NCBI GenBank assembly: GCA_047967505.1
Contig: CM106539.1
Source: Dipteris shenzhenensis
Taxonomy: Eukaryota > Polypodiophyta > Polypodiopsida > Gleicheniales
Reading direction: 5' to 3' (one strand)
DNA: 64,000 nucleotides
This document shows positions 54,600 through 64,000 of this stretch, one piece after another; within the stretch, counting starts at the first letter, position 1; the number at the start of each line of letters is the position of its first letter. The notes under the pieces were generated by a model. It saw only the letters and a program-made list of their open reading frames with translations. It did not search any database and was not told the DNA's origin. A program made the translations under genes and the position numbers.

Positions 54600-57500
54600 T
54601 CAATCACCAAACGGATGTAAGTTCAGGGCACTGCGAAATGCCTCAAACTTTTCACGTGGTAATGCTTTGGTGAAAATATCTGCAACGTTGTCATGTGTGG
54701 ACACAAAGATCATACTGATCTCTCCTACATGCAACTTCTCTCTAACGTAGTGATAGTGAACCTCAATGTGCTTCGTGCGAGCATGAAACACTGGATTCTT
54801 TGCCACTGCAATGGCAATCTGACTATCAGTGAGAATTGGAGAAGGACCCTCCAAAGACAGATGAAGATCAGCAAATAGACGTCGCAGCCAGACACATTCA
54901 ACTGTTGCTGTGAAAGCTGCCTTATACTCAGCTTCACATGATGAGGTAGCCATTGTAGATTGTTTCTTGCTCAACCAGGAAATGCAAGATTTACCCAAAA
55001 AGAAACAATTGCCACTAGTGGACTGCCTAGTATCATAATCACCAGCCCAATCTGAATCACTGTAGGCATGCATCTGCAAGTCACCCCCCATGGGAAATAG
55101 TAAGCCAAAAGACTTTGTGCCCTGCAAATAACGAAAGATGCGCTTAACTGCCTGCCAATGTATAGTTTTTGGACTGTGCATGTACCTGCTCACCGGAGAT
55201 ACTGCAAACTGAATATCAGGTCTAGTCTTGCAGAGATATATGAGGCATCCAACAGCCTGACTGTAAAGTGTGGCATCAACTGATTCTCCTGCATCATGCA
55301 TTGTGAGTTTCAGCCCCGGCTCCATAGGAGTGGCTATGGGCTTACACTCATGCATGTTAAATCTGTCCAAGAGTTTCTGAACATACTTGGACTGAGACAT
55401 AACAGTGCCACGTCTCTCATGAGAGAACTGGATCCCCAAATAAAAGTGAAGCAGCCCCAAATCTGACATGTCAAAGTTGGTCTGCAAATCAGCTTTGAAA
55501 TCTGCAATTTTTTCTTCATTGGACCCTGTGAGCAGTAAGTCATCGACATAAAGAAGGATGACTAATATTTCCCCCCCATCCATCTTGATGTAGAGAGTGC
55601 TCTCAGTAGGACTATTATGCAGCCCCTTGCTGGTCAAAAAGGCATGTATCTTGGCATACCATGCACGAGGGGCCTGTTTCAGCCCATATAAAGCTTTGTT
55701 GAGCCTGCATACTTGAAGTGCATTTGCTGTAATTTCAAAGCCCGGAGGTTGTTTGACATACACCTCTTCCAGCAAGTCCCCATTTAAGAAGGCTGTTTTT
55801 ATGTCCAACTGATGAACATTCCACTCAAAATGTGCAGCCATTGCAATCACTGATCGGATGGTGGTCATCCGGGATGTAGGAGCGAATGTCTCCTCATAAT
55901 CTATGCCCTTTTTCTGAGCATAGCCTTTAGCAATCAGCCTTGCCTTATATCTATCAATGGAGCCATCTGGCTTCCGTTTGACCTTGAAAACCCATCGTGT
56001 GCCAATGGCATGTTTACCCTGTGGCAAGTCCACAACATCCCAAGTCTGATTTTTTGCAATGGACTGCAACTCATCGTGCATGGCATTCATCCAATGCACA
56101 TTATCTTTTGCCTCTTCAAATGTGGCAGGCTCCTCCTCATCAAGGAGAGTACCTGCATATGCTGATTCCACTAAATTAGCACCTTCCATGTGCCTTGCTG
56201 CACTGCGAGTCCTGCCAGATAACAGAGCATCAATTTTACTCTCCCTGAGAGTCTGTAACAGCCAGTTTGGGACTGTTTTTGCTGCATGTATGTCTGCAAT
56301 TTCTTGCTGCACCACCTGTTCCACTGCCTGTGGAGGGGACAAGACATCCTGTGGCGGAACTGAAGCATCTGGAGGTTGCTGTAAATTCTGATTTGCATCA
56401 GAAAAATCAGCAGGGGAACCCAAGGCAATGGGTAGCAACCCCTCAAAGACATCCTCTGAAGACAAAGGCATTTGAAATTCAGCCTGAGTGTGAGCTGAAT
56501 TTTCAGAAAATATCACATCTCTACTTACTATGATTTTGCGTGTAGCAGGATTGTAGAGACGGTACCCCTTGCTTTCTGCACTGTATCCAACAAATATGCA
56601 TTTGATGGCTTTATCTGACAACTTGTGCCTAAATTCAACTGGCACATGTGCATAAGCAAGGCATCCAAAGACTCGGAAGTGATCCACTGAAGGCTTCCTG
56701 TCATTCCAGACCTCATAAGGAGTTTTTGTTTTTAAAGCCTTAGTGGGAGCCCGATTCAAAATGTAATTGGCACACATCAAACCCTCTAGCCAGAATTTAT
56801 GAGGCATGTGTTTGCTTTTCAGCATACATCTGTCCATCTCCATGAGGGTTCTATTTTTCCTCTCAGCTTTGCCATTTTGCTGAGGGGTCAGCCTGATTGT
56901 GAGCTGATGCACAATACCCTTGCCTTTGAGAAAAGCATCAAATTCTGCAGACAAGTATTCCCCACCTCTATCCGTGCGCAATGTCTGTATCTTGAGTCCG
57001 GTTTCATTTTCAACCATGGCTAAAAATTGTTTAAACACTGTGAACACTTCAGATTTCTTTTTCAGCCCATAAACCCAAGTAAAATTGGAGTAGTCATCAA
57101 TAAATGTAACGAAGTAGAGATGACCACCCAACGATGGAGTCCTCATGGGACCACAGACATCACTGTGTATAAGCTGTAATTTGCGGACAGCTTTAACTGA
57201 ACCATCCTTCTTGAAGGGGAATCTATGCATCTTACCTAAAATGCACCCTTCACAGGCATGTGGAGGAGGTATCTCAAGAGATGGCAATGCATCAACCATT
57301 GAAAACTTCTGAAGTGTCATCAAGCTGTTGTAATGCATGTGGCCATATCTGGCATGCCATAATTCTGCATTTTGCATGGCAACTGTAGGGGTAGAAACTG
57401 CAAGAGCATGGGCTGCTCTTTTCTCAAAAATATCAAGCTGAAAGAGCCCACGCAGCAGAGTACCAGATAACCTTAAGGCATAGTCAGCTTCCCTGTCTCG

Positions 57501-57755
57501 GAGAGCACATTTGTCATCCTCAAAGATGACCTGAAATCCCCCTCTGTTAAGAGTGGACACTGAAAGGAGATTTTTGGTTATGCCAGGCACATATAAGACA
57601 TCTGAAAGTCTGAAAATTGAGCCATCAATGGTAGTGAGCTCATACTGAATATGATGAGTTGTTGGCACAAGTGACTTTGTTACCAACGGGAGGTGGATGC
57701 AAGGAAGTAAAAAGACACTTCCTAGAAGTGATGTGCTTGGATGCACCGCTGTCAA
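54600..57755 (-). CDS. Copia pol: integrase, reverse transcriptase, RNase H
   Basis: 1,051 codons without interruption. Integrase zinc region WHARYGHMHYNSLMTL...CEGCILGKMH; the core has IHSDVCGPM and LRTDRGGEYLS as Asp sites and NGKAERKNRT with the Glu. RT has LDIKTAFLNGDLLEEVYV, LYGLKQAPRAWYAK and catalytic ILLYVDDLLLTGS. RNase H has YSDSDWAGDYDTRQSTSG, SSCEAEYKAAF and DNVADIFTKALPREK. It ends in TGA. All catalytic residues appear intact. The first ~35 codons are out of frame with the family and are not part of the original protein; the real frame enters from the protease by a shift near 57,650-57,690. Confidence 0.93.
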   Translation of the reverse strand: MTAVHPSTSLLGSVFLLPCIHLPLVTKSLVPTTHHIQYELTTIDGSIFRLSDVLYVPGITKNLLSVSTLNRGGFQVIFEDDKCALRDREADYALRLSGTLLRGLFQLDIFEKRAAHALAVSTPTVAMQNAELWHARYGHMHYNSLMTLQKFSMVDALPSLEIPPPHACEGCILGKMHRFPFKKDGSVKAVRKLQLIHSDVCGPMRTPSLGGHLYFVTFIDDYSNFTWVYGLKKKSEVFTVFKQFLAMVENETGLKIQTLRTDRGGEYLSAEFDAFLKGKGIVHQLTIRLTPQQNGKAERKNRTLMEMDRCMLKSKHMPHKFWLEGLMCANYILNRAPTKALKTKTPYEVWNDRKPSVDHFRVFGCLAYAHVPVEFRHKLSDKAIKCIFVGYSAESKGYRLYNPATRKIIVSRDVIFSENSAHTQAEFQMPLSSEDVFEGLLPIALGSPADFSDANQNLQQPPDASVPPQDVLSPPQAVEQVVQQEIADIHAAKTVPNWLLQTLRESKIDALLSGRTRSAARHMEGANLVESAYAGTLLDEEEPATFEEAKDNVHWMNAMHDELQSIAKNQTWDVVDLPQGKHAIGTRWVFKVKRKPDGSIDRYKARLIAKGYAQKKGIDYEETFAPTSRMTTIRSVIAMAAHFEWNVHQLDIKTAFLNGDLLEEVYVKQPPGFEITANALQVCRLNKALYGLKQAPRAWYAKIHAFLTSKGLHNSPTESTLYIKMDGGEILVILLYVDDLLLTGSNEEKIADFKADLQTNFDMSDLGLLHFYLGIQFSHERRGTVMSQSKYVQKLLDRFNMHECKPIATPMEPGLKLTMHDAGESVDATLYSQAVGCLIYLCKTRPDIQFAVSPVSRYMHSPKTIHWQAVKRIFRYLQGTKSFGLLFPMGGDLQMHAYSDSDWAGDYDTRQSTSGNCFFLGKSCISWLSKKQSTMATSSCEAEYKAAFTATVECVWLRRLFADLHLSLEGPSPILTDSQIAIAVAKNPVFHARTKHIEVHYHYVREKLHVGEISMIFVSTHDNVADIFTKALPREKFEAFRSALNLHPFGD

Positions 57756-57888
57756 AATACCATGTGTTCAGTGTTTCATTAACACTGAAAGCAGATGCAT
57801 CTGTAGAAGAGTCATAGCTGCAAGTCAAAAATGCATATGTATCATCACTGCAAGAGGCTATACTATCCCGAGCATCTGGAACAGCCAA
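57640..57888 (-). pseudogene. Copia protease region
   Basis: Contains TWYFDSGASKHITSRK with the catalytic Asp in the canonical DSGAS context. It runs into a stop where it should fuse with pol in another frame. Confidence 0.85.
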
Positions 57889-58473
57889 CCTAGAATCTGA
57901 AATGCAAGATAAAAAGGCATAATCCTATCCAACAAAGTTGGCTGCAGCATCCCCACTGTCAGATGCATGAGGAGCTGAATCTGAAACAGCCATACCTGAG
58001 CTGTTTTTCTTTTCTTTTGCAAGCCTTTTCTTGCATTCTGCTATGTGATGACCTGGCTTTTTGCAGTAGTGACAAAAACCCTTCTTCTTGGGCTTACTTG
58101 CATCATTTTTAGCCTTTTGTGAAGGCTGTCCTGACCCACTGGAAGGCTGATTTACTGATGTCTTTGCCTGTCCCTTTGTTTTTTATTTAAATTTTGAGAG
58201 CATGGCTTGTTCACCTGCACGTGAAGCCAAATTTTTCCTTGTCTGCTCTTCCTAAAGCAGAAGTCCTATCAACTCATAAAAAGTGAGAGGATTTGCACCC
58301 CCCCTCAATGATAAGTGCAGCGAAGTGTGAAAGCTGAGATAAGACTCAGGAAGAGAATTCAGAGTGGTTGTAATCATCTCTGAATCTGGAATAATTTCAT
58401 CTATGTTTAACAATTGCTCTCTGAGATCCTGTAGCTTTGTGAGGTGGACTGACATGGAGTCACCCTCTTCCAT
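57889..58473 (-). pseudogene. Copia gag, C-terminal part
   Basis: 58473-58252 reads MEEGDSMSVHLTKLQDLREQ and SLPESYLSFHTSL, the UBN2-type gag. After stops near 58,252 and 58,185 a CCHC knuckle, CHYCKKPGHHIAEC, appears near 58.05 kb. The N-terminal half is cut off by the LINE. Confidence 0.82.
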
Positions 58474-58489
58474 ATGTGTATTACTACAA

Positions 58490-59052
58490 CGCTCCCCGTC
58501 TACCCCCCCTCGCTAACTGCGCGGCCCTCTCTCTCCCTCCGTCGACTGCTGCCGCGCAGACAGCCGTCCCCCTCCCCGCTACGCTTCCCCTCTCCGCCAC
58601 TCTCCCCCTCTCTCAGCCTCGGCTCCTCCGCCCGTCGCTACCCCCCCTCTCCTCGCCACGCTCCTTTCCCCCCGCTCTGCCTCGTTCCTCTCCACTCCTC
58701 TCCACTCACCTCGCCTCGATCCACCCGCTCCACTCCGCCCACCCGCCTCCCCCTCCACTCCGCTCACCTCGCCCTTTCCCTCCGCTCCACTCCGCCCGCT
58801 CCGTTCACCGCTCCACTCACCGCACCCCGCTCCACAACACTCACCTCACCTCCTCGCCTCACACCGCTCCGCTCCGCTCACCTCACCTCACCCCCCGCCT
58901 CGCTTTTTTTTTTTTTAAACCTCACCTTCCCGCCTCGACCCACCACACCTCCCTTTCCCCCGCCCACCTTCTTCCACCCTTATTCCCTTACCTCCCCTCT
59001 CCCTCTTCTTTTCCCTTCACCCACGTCGGGAGTTCGCAGTTAGTCAAGCGAT
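58490..59052 (+). promoter_or_regulatory. pyrimidine-rich LINE 5' UTR
   Basis: Over 500 bp made almost entirely of C and T, with short CTCCACTCCGCTCACCTCGC-like repeats. Long open frames through it are artefacts of composition. Likely the internal promoter/leader region of the LINE. Confidence 0.65.
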
Positions 59053-60935
59053 ATGGCGGCTACGTGCCCGGAACCGGTGGCCCAAACGGACCCCCCCTCT
59101 CCACCAGCCTATCGCGTTACATTGACAGAGCACCAGGTCTCCTTGGTGAAGCAGACCGCCACGGACTTCTCCCAGACATCAGTTTATGGGAGGGTCATTG
59201 GCTACTCGCCTTCACGAGCAGACATCAGGGACTGGTTGCAGTCCACCCTCTACCTCGAGGACAGCCACATTGAGGAGGTTGCACTCATGGGACGTGGCAT
59301 TTTCTGGCTTAAGCTCTCCTCAGCACAGGCTGCGAGCGACATAGTCAAGCGATCCCCTACTTCTGTGGGTGGGAAGATCATCCTCATGGTTCCTTGGTAC
59401 AGGGGATTCAGTGTAGCGGACTTCGATCCCGCTTTCGCATTCCTCGACACCCAGTTACCCTTATCTTCCCAGGTCCCGCAACCGAGCTTCGCCCGATCAT
59501 CAAGGACCTGGGGGCGCACTTTGGTTGGCCTATGCAGGACACTTACGTAGATGCCGCGGCAGCCCAAGGGGTGCCACGTGTCAAAGTGGCAGTCCTTGAT
59601 CCACAGAGCATCCCTTCGGAGTTCGAGATAGAGACAGACACAGGTGTGGTGTGACGCAGCGCATTCTGGTCACTGGTCGCCCAAACCAGTGTCTGAGATG
59701 CCATGGCTTCGGGCACCAGGCTCGCTCATGTCCTCGCTTCACGGGTACAGAATCTCAGAAGACCCCCGTTCAGGCAGCTCAGGATACTCCGCTCCAGTCA
59801 GCGACATCCCCTCCCGAAAGGGAAGGCTGGACGGAAGTCAAACGAAAACGGAAGGGCAACAAGGCAGGCCCCAAAAAACCTTCCCAGCCACAGCAAGAGC
59901 CCCCTCAAATGATCCCTACTCTTCAACAGCCCGGTAAGGGGAAGGAGAAGGGAAAGGAGAAGGTCAACCAGCCTCCCCCTCATCCCTCACCCCGCCCTCC
60001 CCCACCTCCCCTCTCCTCGATTCTCCGACCCCCACCCCCCCTCCAGGATCCCCCCCCGCACCAGTGGTTCCCGCTCCACCCTCTTCCTCGAGCATGATCC
60101 AGAAGGAATCCCCCCCCCACCTGCGCCACCTTCAGCCCCGAAGCCAGCACAGACCTCACCCTCGTCTATCCCTCCGGGCCCGACGGCGGGGATAGGCCCT
60201 TCCCCACAGGTGGCCAGCACCCCTCCCTCCGGTTCAGACTCCTCATCTTCGTCCCCAAGCCCAAGGGCTGCTCCTAGAGCTCTTCCATTGGAGTTTTACC
60301 GAGCAGGTCCTTGGGACTACTTGGATGCAGCGGGTATTGGCTCCTTTCCCGCATGCCTAAACATCAGCATCTTCTTCCTCCGCAAGGGAGCGGAGGGTAA
60401 GGTGTCCATCCTGGCTCCGCACGATGGTCCTAGCTATTCCTTCACTATCTCCAGTGAAGGGAATGAGCAATGGACGAATGAAAATGTTTGGGAGACGATA
60501 CGAGACCAGACCCAGGAGCAGGTGCAGGACTGGATTGGTAGCAGAGCAGCGGAGCTTCTTCAGCAGCAGTGGCAGGAGGGAGATGTTCGTCTGCGTTGGC
60601 GCCACAGCGCCAAACGTTTCCGACTCCTAGTCATTATTAGACCACCGCTGGAGTGGGCCTACGTGGAAGGGCTTCGCCCCTGGAGGACTTCAGAGATTGC
60701 AGGCTTCTACAGCATTTCCTTGGCAGAGGCGTCGAGCTGGTTAGAGAGAGCTTACCACCACGGGACGAAGGGCCTTTCCCCTCTGCTGAAGGTTTTAAAG
60801 GATGGGTCCGATGATCCGGCCTCTCCTTCGAAACCTTCACAGAAGCGCCTTCGTCTCCACACAGGACATCCTCCGACCACTTCGACTTCGACCGCAAGCA
60901 GACAGCTGTTTGTGGCCCACCTTCCCTCCTCATGA
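59053..60935 (+). pseudogene. LINE ORF1 (gag-like), frameshifted
   Basis: Starts ATGGCGGCTACGTGC. Residues 30-150 resemble the DUF4283-type plant LINE gag (VYGRVIGYSPSRADIRDWL, GRGIFWLKLSSAQAA, VPWYRGFSVADFDPAF). After shifts near 59,470 and 59,650 comes CLRCHGFGHQARSC, a CCHC knuckle. A Pro/Ser/Lys-rich linker follows, then another shift and a C-terminal region of ~240 codons (60210-60935) with LEFYRAGPWDYLDAAGIGSF. The TGA overlaps the ATG of ORF2 as ATGA. Binds LINE RNA by analogy. Confidence 0.82.
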
Positions 60936-63900
60936 GTTTACGCATTATCTCTTGGAACGTCAACGGGTTCCACTCATCAGGCACCCGTGGCCCCAGGAAG
61001 ATGGTGCTCAGACAGGAGCTCCAGCCAGCTTTGGTGGGAAAGATAGATGTGCTCCTACTACAGGAACACAAGCTTTCGGCTTCACAGACTAGTATTTGTG
61101 GGAAGGTCCTCACAGGACGCTCCCACACCTACTGGGAACCTTCGATTGGCGAGCAGGGGAGAAGCGGGGGTGTCTGTACCTCCATCGACGCTTCTCTAGT
61201 TCAGCATGTGTTTGGTTCTTGCACTTTGATCCCAGGACGTGCGCTTTGGGTGGGCTTGCATATTGAAGGATCCCGCATCGGCATCCTCAATATCTACGCC
61301 CCAACTGATCTCAGACGTAGATCCATTTTTTGGAGATCCTTGACAGACCTATTGCCAGAGATGGACTCTTGGATTGTAGGAGGTGACTTCAACAACCTTG
61401 AGACCTCAGAGGATCAGTAGGGAAGGGGCCCAGAGTTCCTCGGTATAGCTCAGGCAGAGCAGGCAGATTGGGACTCCTTCCTCTTTGCAATGGGAGGTCG
61501 GGACAGTTGGAGGGAGCCTTCCTTTCGCAGATGGCCTGGGAGTCTGGACTTCTCTTGGGGTTACACGAGGGAGGGAGGCAGACTCCTGGAGCGACTGGAC
61601 CGTTTCTATGTCAGTGATTGGGCGCTTGGCAGAGGAGAGTCAGGAGTGGTTCCAGGGACGACACTTTCAGACCATGCCCCAGTCATCCTAGTCCTGGACT
61701 CGGCCTCTCAGTCCTCACCTCCACGTTCATGCCGGATCCCAGATTCCATCTACACCAGAGCAGCGGTTCACAGCAGGATAGTGGACCTATGGGAGCAGGA
61801 GTGAGACCCTACCAGGGATATGGCAGCACAGGTAGCTCAGGCACTTGCTGAGTCTAGCCGCATTTGCCAGCAGGAGGCGATTCAGGTCAGACAGCGGTGT
61901 TGGGCGCGGGAGAGGGGTCTCAGACGTGACCTCGCCTCGATTCAGAGGACGCAGCAGTCTTCTCCAGGCTCTGAGGAGCTCAGACAGCAGGAGGTTCGGG
62001 CCCGGGCCATGCTAGAGGAGATCACCCAGCGTCGCTCAGAGTTTTCATTTCATGCTTCCAAGTCCTTTTGGGCTAGGAAAGGCGACAGGATGTGCACGGA
62101 GTTCTTCAAGACTCATGGACAGAGGTCAGCAGGGGAACAGCTCCGTTCTCTTAGGGCGCAGGATGGTAGTGTCAGGACAGATCCAGATGAGGTCCGGGAC
62201 TTGGCGACAGACTTCTACAGATCCTTATTCCAGCAGGAGCCCCCAGACCCTCGTGGTCTCATTTGCAGGGAGGTGTGGAGATCTACACCGAGACTCGTGC
62301 AGCCCAGCATGAGCGATACCCTTCTCGCACCTTTCACTGTTGCAGAGATGCAGGATGCGGTGAGTGCTATTGATGGGCAGAAATGCCCAGGTGAGGATGG
62401 CCTCTCTAGAGCTTTCTTCACCACCTTTTGGGAGCAGATCCATCGGCCCTTGCTCGCAGCCTTCCAGCACATCTTCTCCAGCGGGTAGATGCCAGAGAGC
62501 CTTGCGACAGGCCTGATTTGCCTCATCCCCAAAGGGGGGGACCGCCAGGAGATCAGACAGTGGCGCCCAATCACCCTCCTCCCGACCGCCTACAAAATCC
62601 TCGCCAAGATGATCAGCAGTCGCATCCGCCCCCTGCTACACGACCTGATTCATGACACCCAGACGGGTTTTGTCCAAGATCGCAGCATCTTGGACAACAT
62701 CTTCACTTTCTCAGAGGCGACAGAATGGGCCCAGCACAGTGGCCAGCACCTTGCCATACTCCTTCTCGACTTTGAGAAGGCGTACGACAGGGTAGACTGG
62801 TCTTTCTTGGAAGGTACACTCGCTCGGTTCAGTTTCCCGGACGAGTGGATTAGAGGTATCGCTAGCCTTTACAGATCGGCCTCCAGTCGGGTTATCATTA
62901 GCGGCAGGATGGGGAGAGATTCACACTCGAGCGCTCGGTGCGTCAGGGCTGTCCATTAGCGCCTTACCTCTTCCTATTTTTTGCGGAGGCCATGACACAC
63001 TTCCTTCGAGCTCGCACCACTGGTCTTCGCGGGATGCGTCTCCCTATTCGAGAGGATGCCGAGCTGCTGGACTCCGAGTATGCAGACGACACAACCCTAT
63101 ATGTGCAGGATGATGTCGAGTCACTGGAGCGATGAGACTGTCCCTAGAGATGTTTTGCCTTGCGGCTGGAGCGAAAATAAACTGGCATAAGTCAGTTGGT
63201 TTTCTTACGGATCCGAGAGCCAACTCACAGTGGGGTATTTTCTTGGGGTTTCGCTGGATCCCCAGAGGACAGATGACACATTACCTGGGATTCCAGGTAG
63301 GCCTGGACATCACACCGGCTCAGCAGTTCTTGCCGGTCCTAGCCTCCATACGACAGAAGCTTGCTTTCTGGAGCACGGCTCAGCTTTCCTTGGCAGGCAG
63401 GGCCCTTGTGGTCAACCAGGTCCTTCTTGCCACTGCTTGGTATGTAGCCTCTTGCTGGTGTTTCTCGAGGTCATGTGTAGCCCAGCTGAGGAGACTGGTG
63501 TAGAACTTCCTATGGTCTGGTTCAGACGGTTCCGACACCACCACAGCTAGGGTCGCCTGGCAGACGGTCATTCTCCCCCAGGCCAGAGGGCGGCCTCGGC
63601 ATCATAGATCCAGAGCTTCAGAGTCAGGCACTTCTTGGCAAGCTAGTCATCCGCGGCCTGACCCCAGGAGGACAGACGTGGAAGCTCTTGCTACAGCATG
63701 GTCTCAGTGGGTGTACCCCCCAGTTAGGGGGTGTTTGGCAGCCTTCTATCCGATGGATCTTCACTTCAGCACCTTTGACTCAGCCCCGTTCCCCCTTCCT
63801 CCGTAGCCTCATTTTGGTCTGGAGGAAGTTGCGACACAGCCTTTCCCAGGTCCCCCCTAGCTGCCGAGAGGAGACAGACAGACAGCCCCTGATATGGAGC

Positions 63901-64000
63901 AGCCAGATGACAGATGATACAGGTCGTCAGCTTGGAGAGAGATCCCATATCCCTTGGGCGCTCTGGGCACGTGGGCCCGCACGCTCGTTCCAGGTTTGGA
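60932..64000 (+). pseudogene. LINE ORF2: endonuclease and reverse transcriptase, partial
   Basis: Starts ATGAGTTTACGC. The AP-type endonuclease shows IISWNVNGFHSSG, LLLQEHKLS, ILNIYAPTD, IVGGDFNNLE and TLSDHAPVI. Stops at 61418, 61802 and 62486 lie in one frame. The RT has KCPGEDGLSRAFF, LICLIPKGGDRQEIRQWRPI, ILLLDFEKAYDRVDW and, after a shift near 62,915, RQGCPLAPYLF and the catalytic YADDTTLY. Another shift near 63,130 leads to CLAAGAKINWHKS. The final 500 bp continue the RT C-terminal region (SLAGRALVVNQVLLATAWYV), again with a stop and shifts, to the window edge. Confidence 0.9.

Larger units (their letters stand above)
54292..58473 (-). mobile_element. minus-strand Copia, pol nearly intact, 5' end beyond the LINE
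   Basis: Reading right to left: partial gag, protease, a full integrase-RT-RNase H frame of over 1,000 codons, a polypurine tract and one LTR. The 5' LTR and gag start are missing because the LINE begins at about 58,474-58,490; they may lie beyond the window. Only gag and the gag-pol junction show shifts, so it is fairly young. Confidence 0.9.
58490..64000 (+). mobile_element. GC-rich LINE (L1-type), running off the right edge
   Basis: A 560-bp pyrimidine-rich 5' region is followed by ORF1 (gag-like with CCHC knuckle) and ORF2 (endonuclease, RT). It has at least four premature stops and several frameshifts, yet the motifs are well preserved, so decay is moderate. It abuts the Copia gag at its 5' end. 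The 3' end is outside the window. Confidence 0.92.

Noticed and set aside
58474-59273. Two long overlapping plus-strand ORFs of 189 and 265 codons
   Set aside because: They run through the C/T-only LINE leader, where stop codons are rare by composition. The peptides are just Pro/Ser/Leu/Thr low complexity, and the real ORF1 starts at 59053.
61418-62488. Recoding of TAG/TGA stops in the LINE ORF2
   Set aside because: The element also has frameshifts and single-base changes expected from ordinary decay, so the stops are better explained as mutations.
1-64000. CRISPR arrays, operons, tRNA or rRNA genes
   Set aside because: The direct repeats seen are tandem duplications, microsatellites or LTRs without spacer structure, and no cloverleaf or rRNA core was recognised. 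The tRNA-like strings are primer-binding sites only.

Overview
This is eukaryotic nuclear DNA from a land plant with a repeat-rich genome. The evidence is one spliced host gene with consensus GT-AG introns, one of them 11.7 kb, embedded in nested plant-type Copia, Gypsy and LINE elements with tRNA-iMet-type primer-binding sites. The long TE-filled intron suggests a fern, lycophyte or gymnosperm, but the species cannot be fixed from the sequence. I saw no rRNA, tRNA, CRISPR or organellar genes.

HOST GENE. The minus strand from 23.2 kb down to 9.7 kb carries the last five exons (414 codons) of cereblon (CRBN), the substrate receptor of CUL4-DDB1 E3 ligases. It covers the end of the LON domain, a variable acidic linker and a complete CULT domain with both Cys pairs and the three pocket tryptophans. 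The 5' exons were not found in the window. The 11.7-kb intron (10,329-22,030) holds a decayed Copia pol on the plus strand. It also holds, on the minus strand, a broken PTB-like RRM, a Met/Gln-rich repeated region and an unidentified membrane-protein-like coding remnant.

LAYOUT. 0-9.3 kb: old repeats, a badly decayed LINE (2.25-5.3 kb) and a Copia scrap. 9.3-23.2 kb: CRBN and its intron. 23.5-26.6 kb: tandem duplications and old Copia LTR copies. 26.60-32.83 kb: a young Copia with 201-bp LTRs and CTAAG target duplication, inserted in an older Copia LTR. 33.03-46.08 kb: an outer Gypsy element (TSD TGCTT). Its 5' LTR is split by a small non-autonomous LTR element (33.16-35.27 kb), its leader holds a LINE 3' end, and its gag is split by a second Gypsy element (39.12-44.96 kb, TSD TAGGT). 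That inner element contains a 350-bp TIR element and a mosaic of Copia scraps inside its integrase. 46.5-51.7 kb: decayed Copia and Gypsy pieces in both orientations. 54.3-58.5 kb: a minus-strand Copia with an almost intact pol, abutted in gag by a GC-rich LINE (58.5 kb to the window end) with overlapping ORF1/ORF2.

The genes do not form an operon or pathway. The window records successive insertions around and inside one conserved host gene. The least explained material is the minus-strand cassette in the CRBN intron (14.6-18.0 kb), the repeat family at 18.37 and 36.43 kb, and the non-retroviral ORFs in the leaders and internal regions of two LTR elements.
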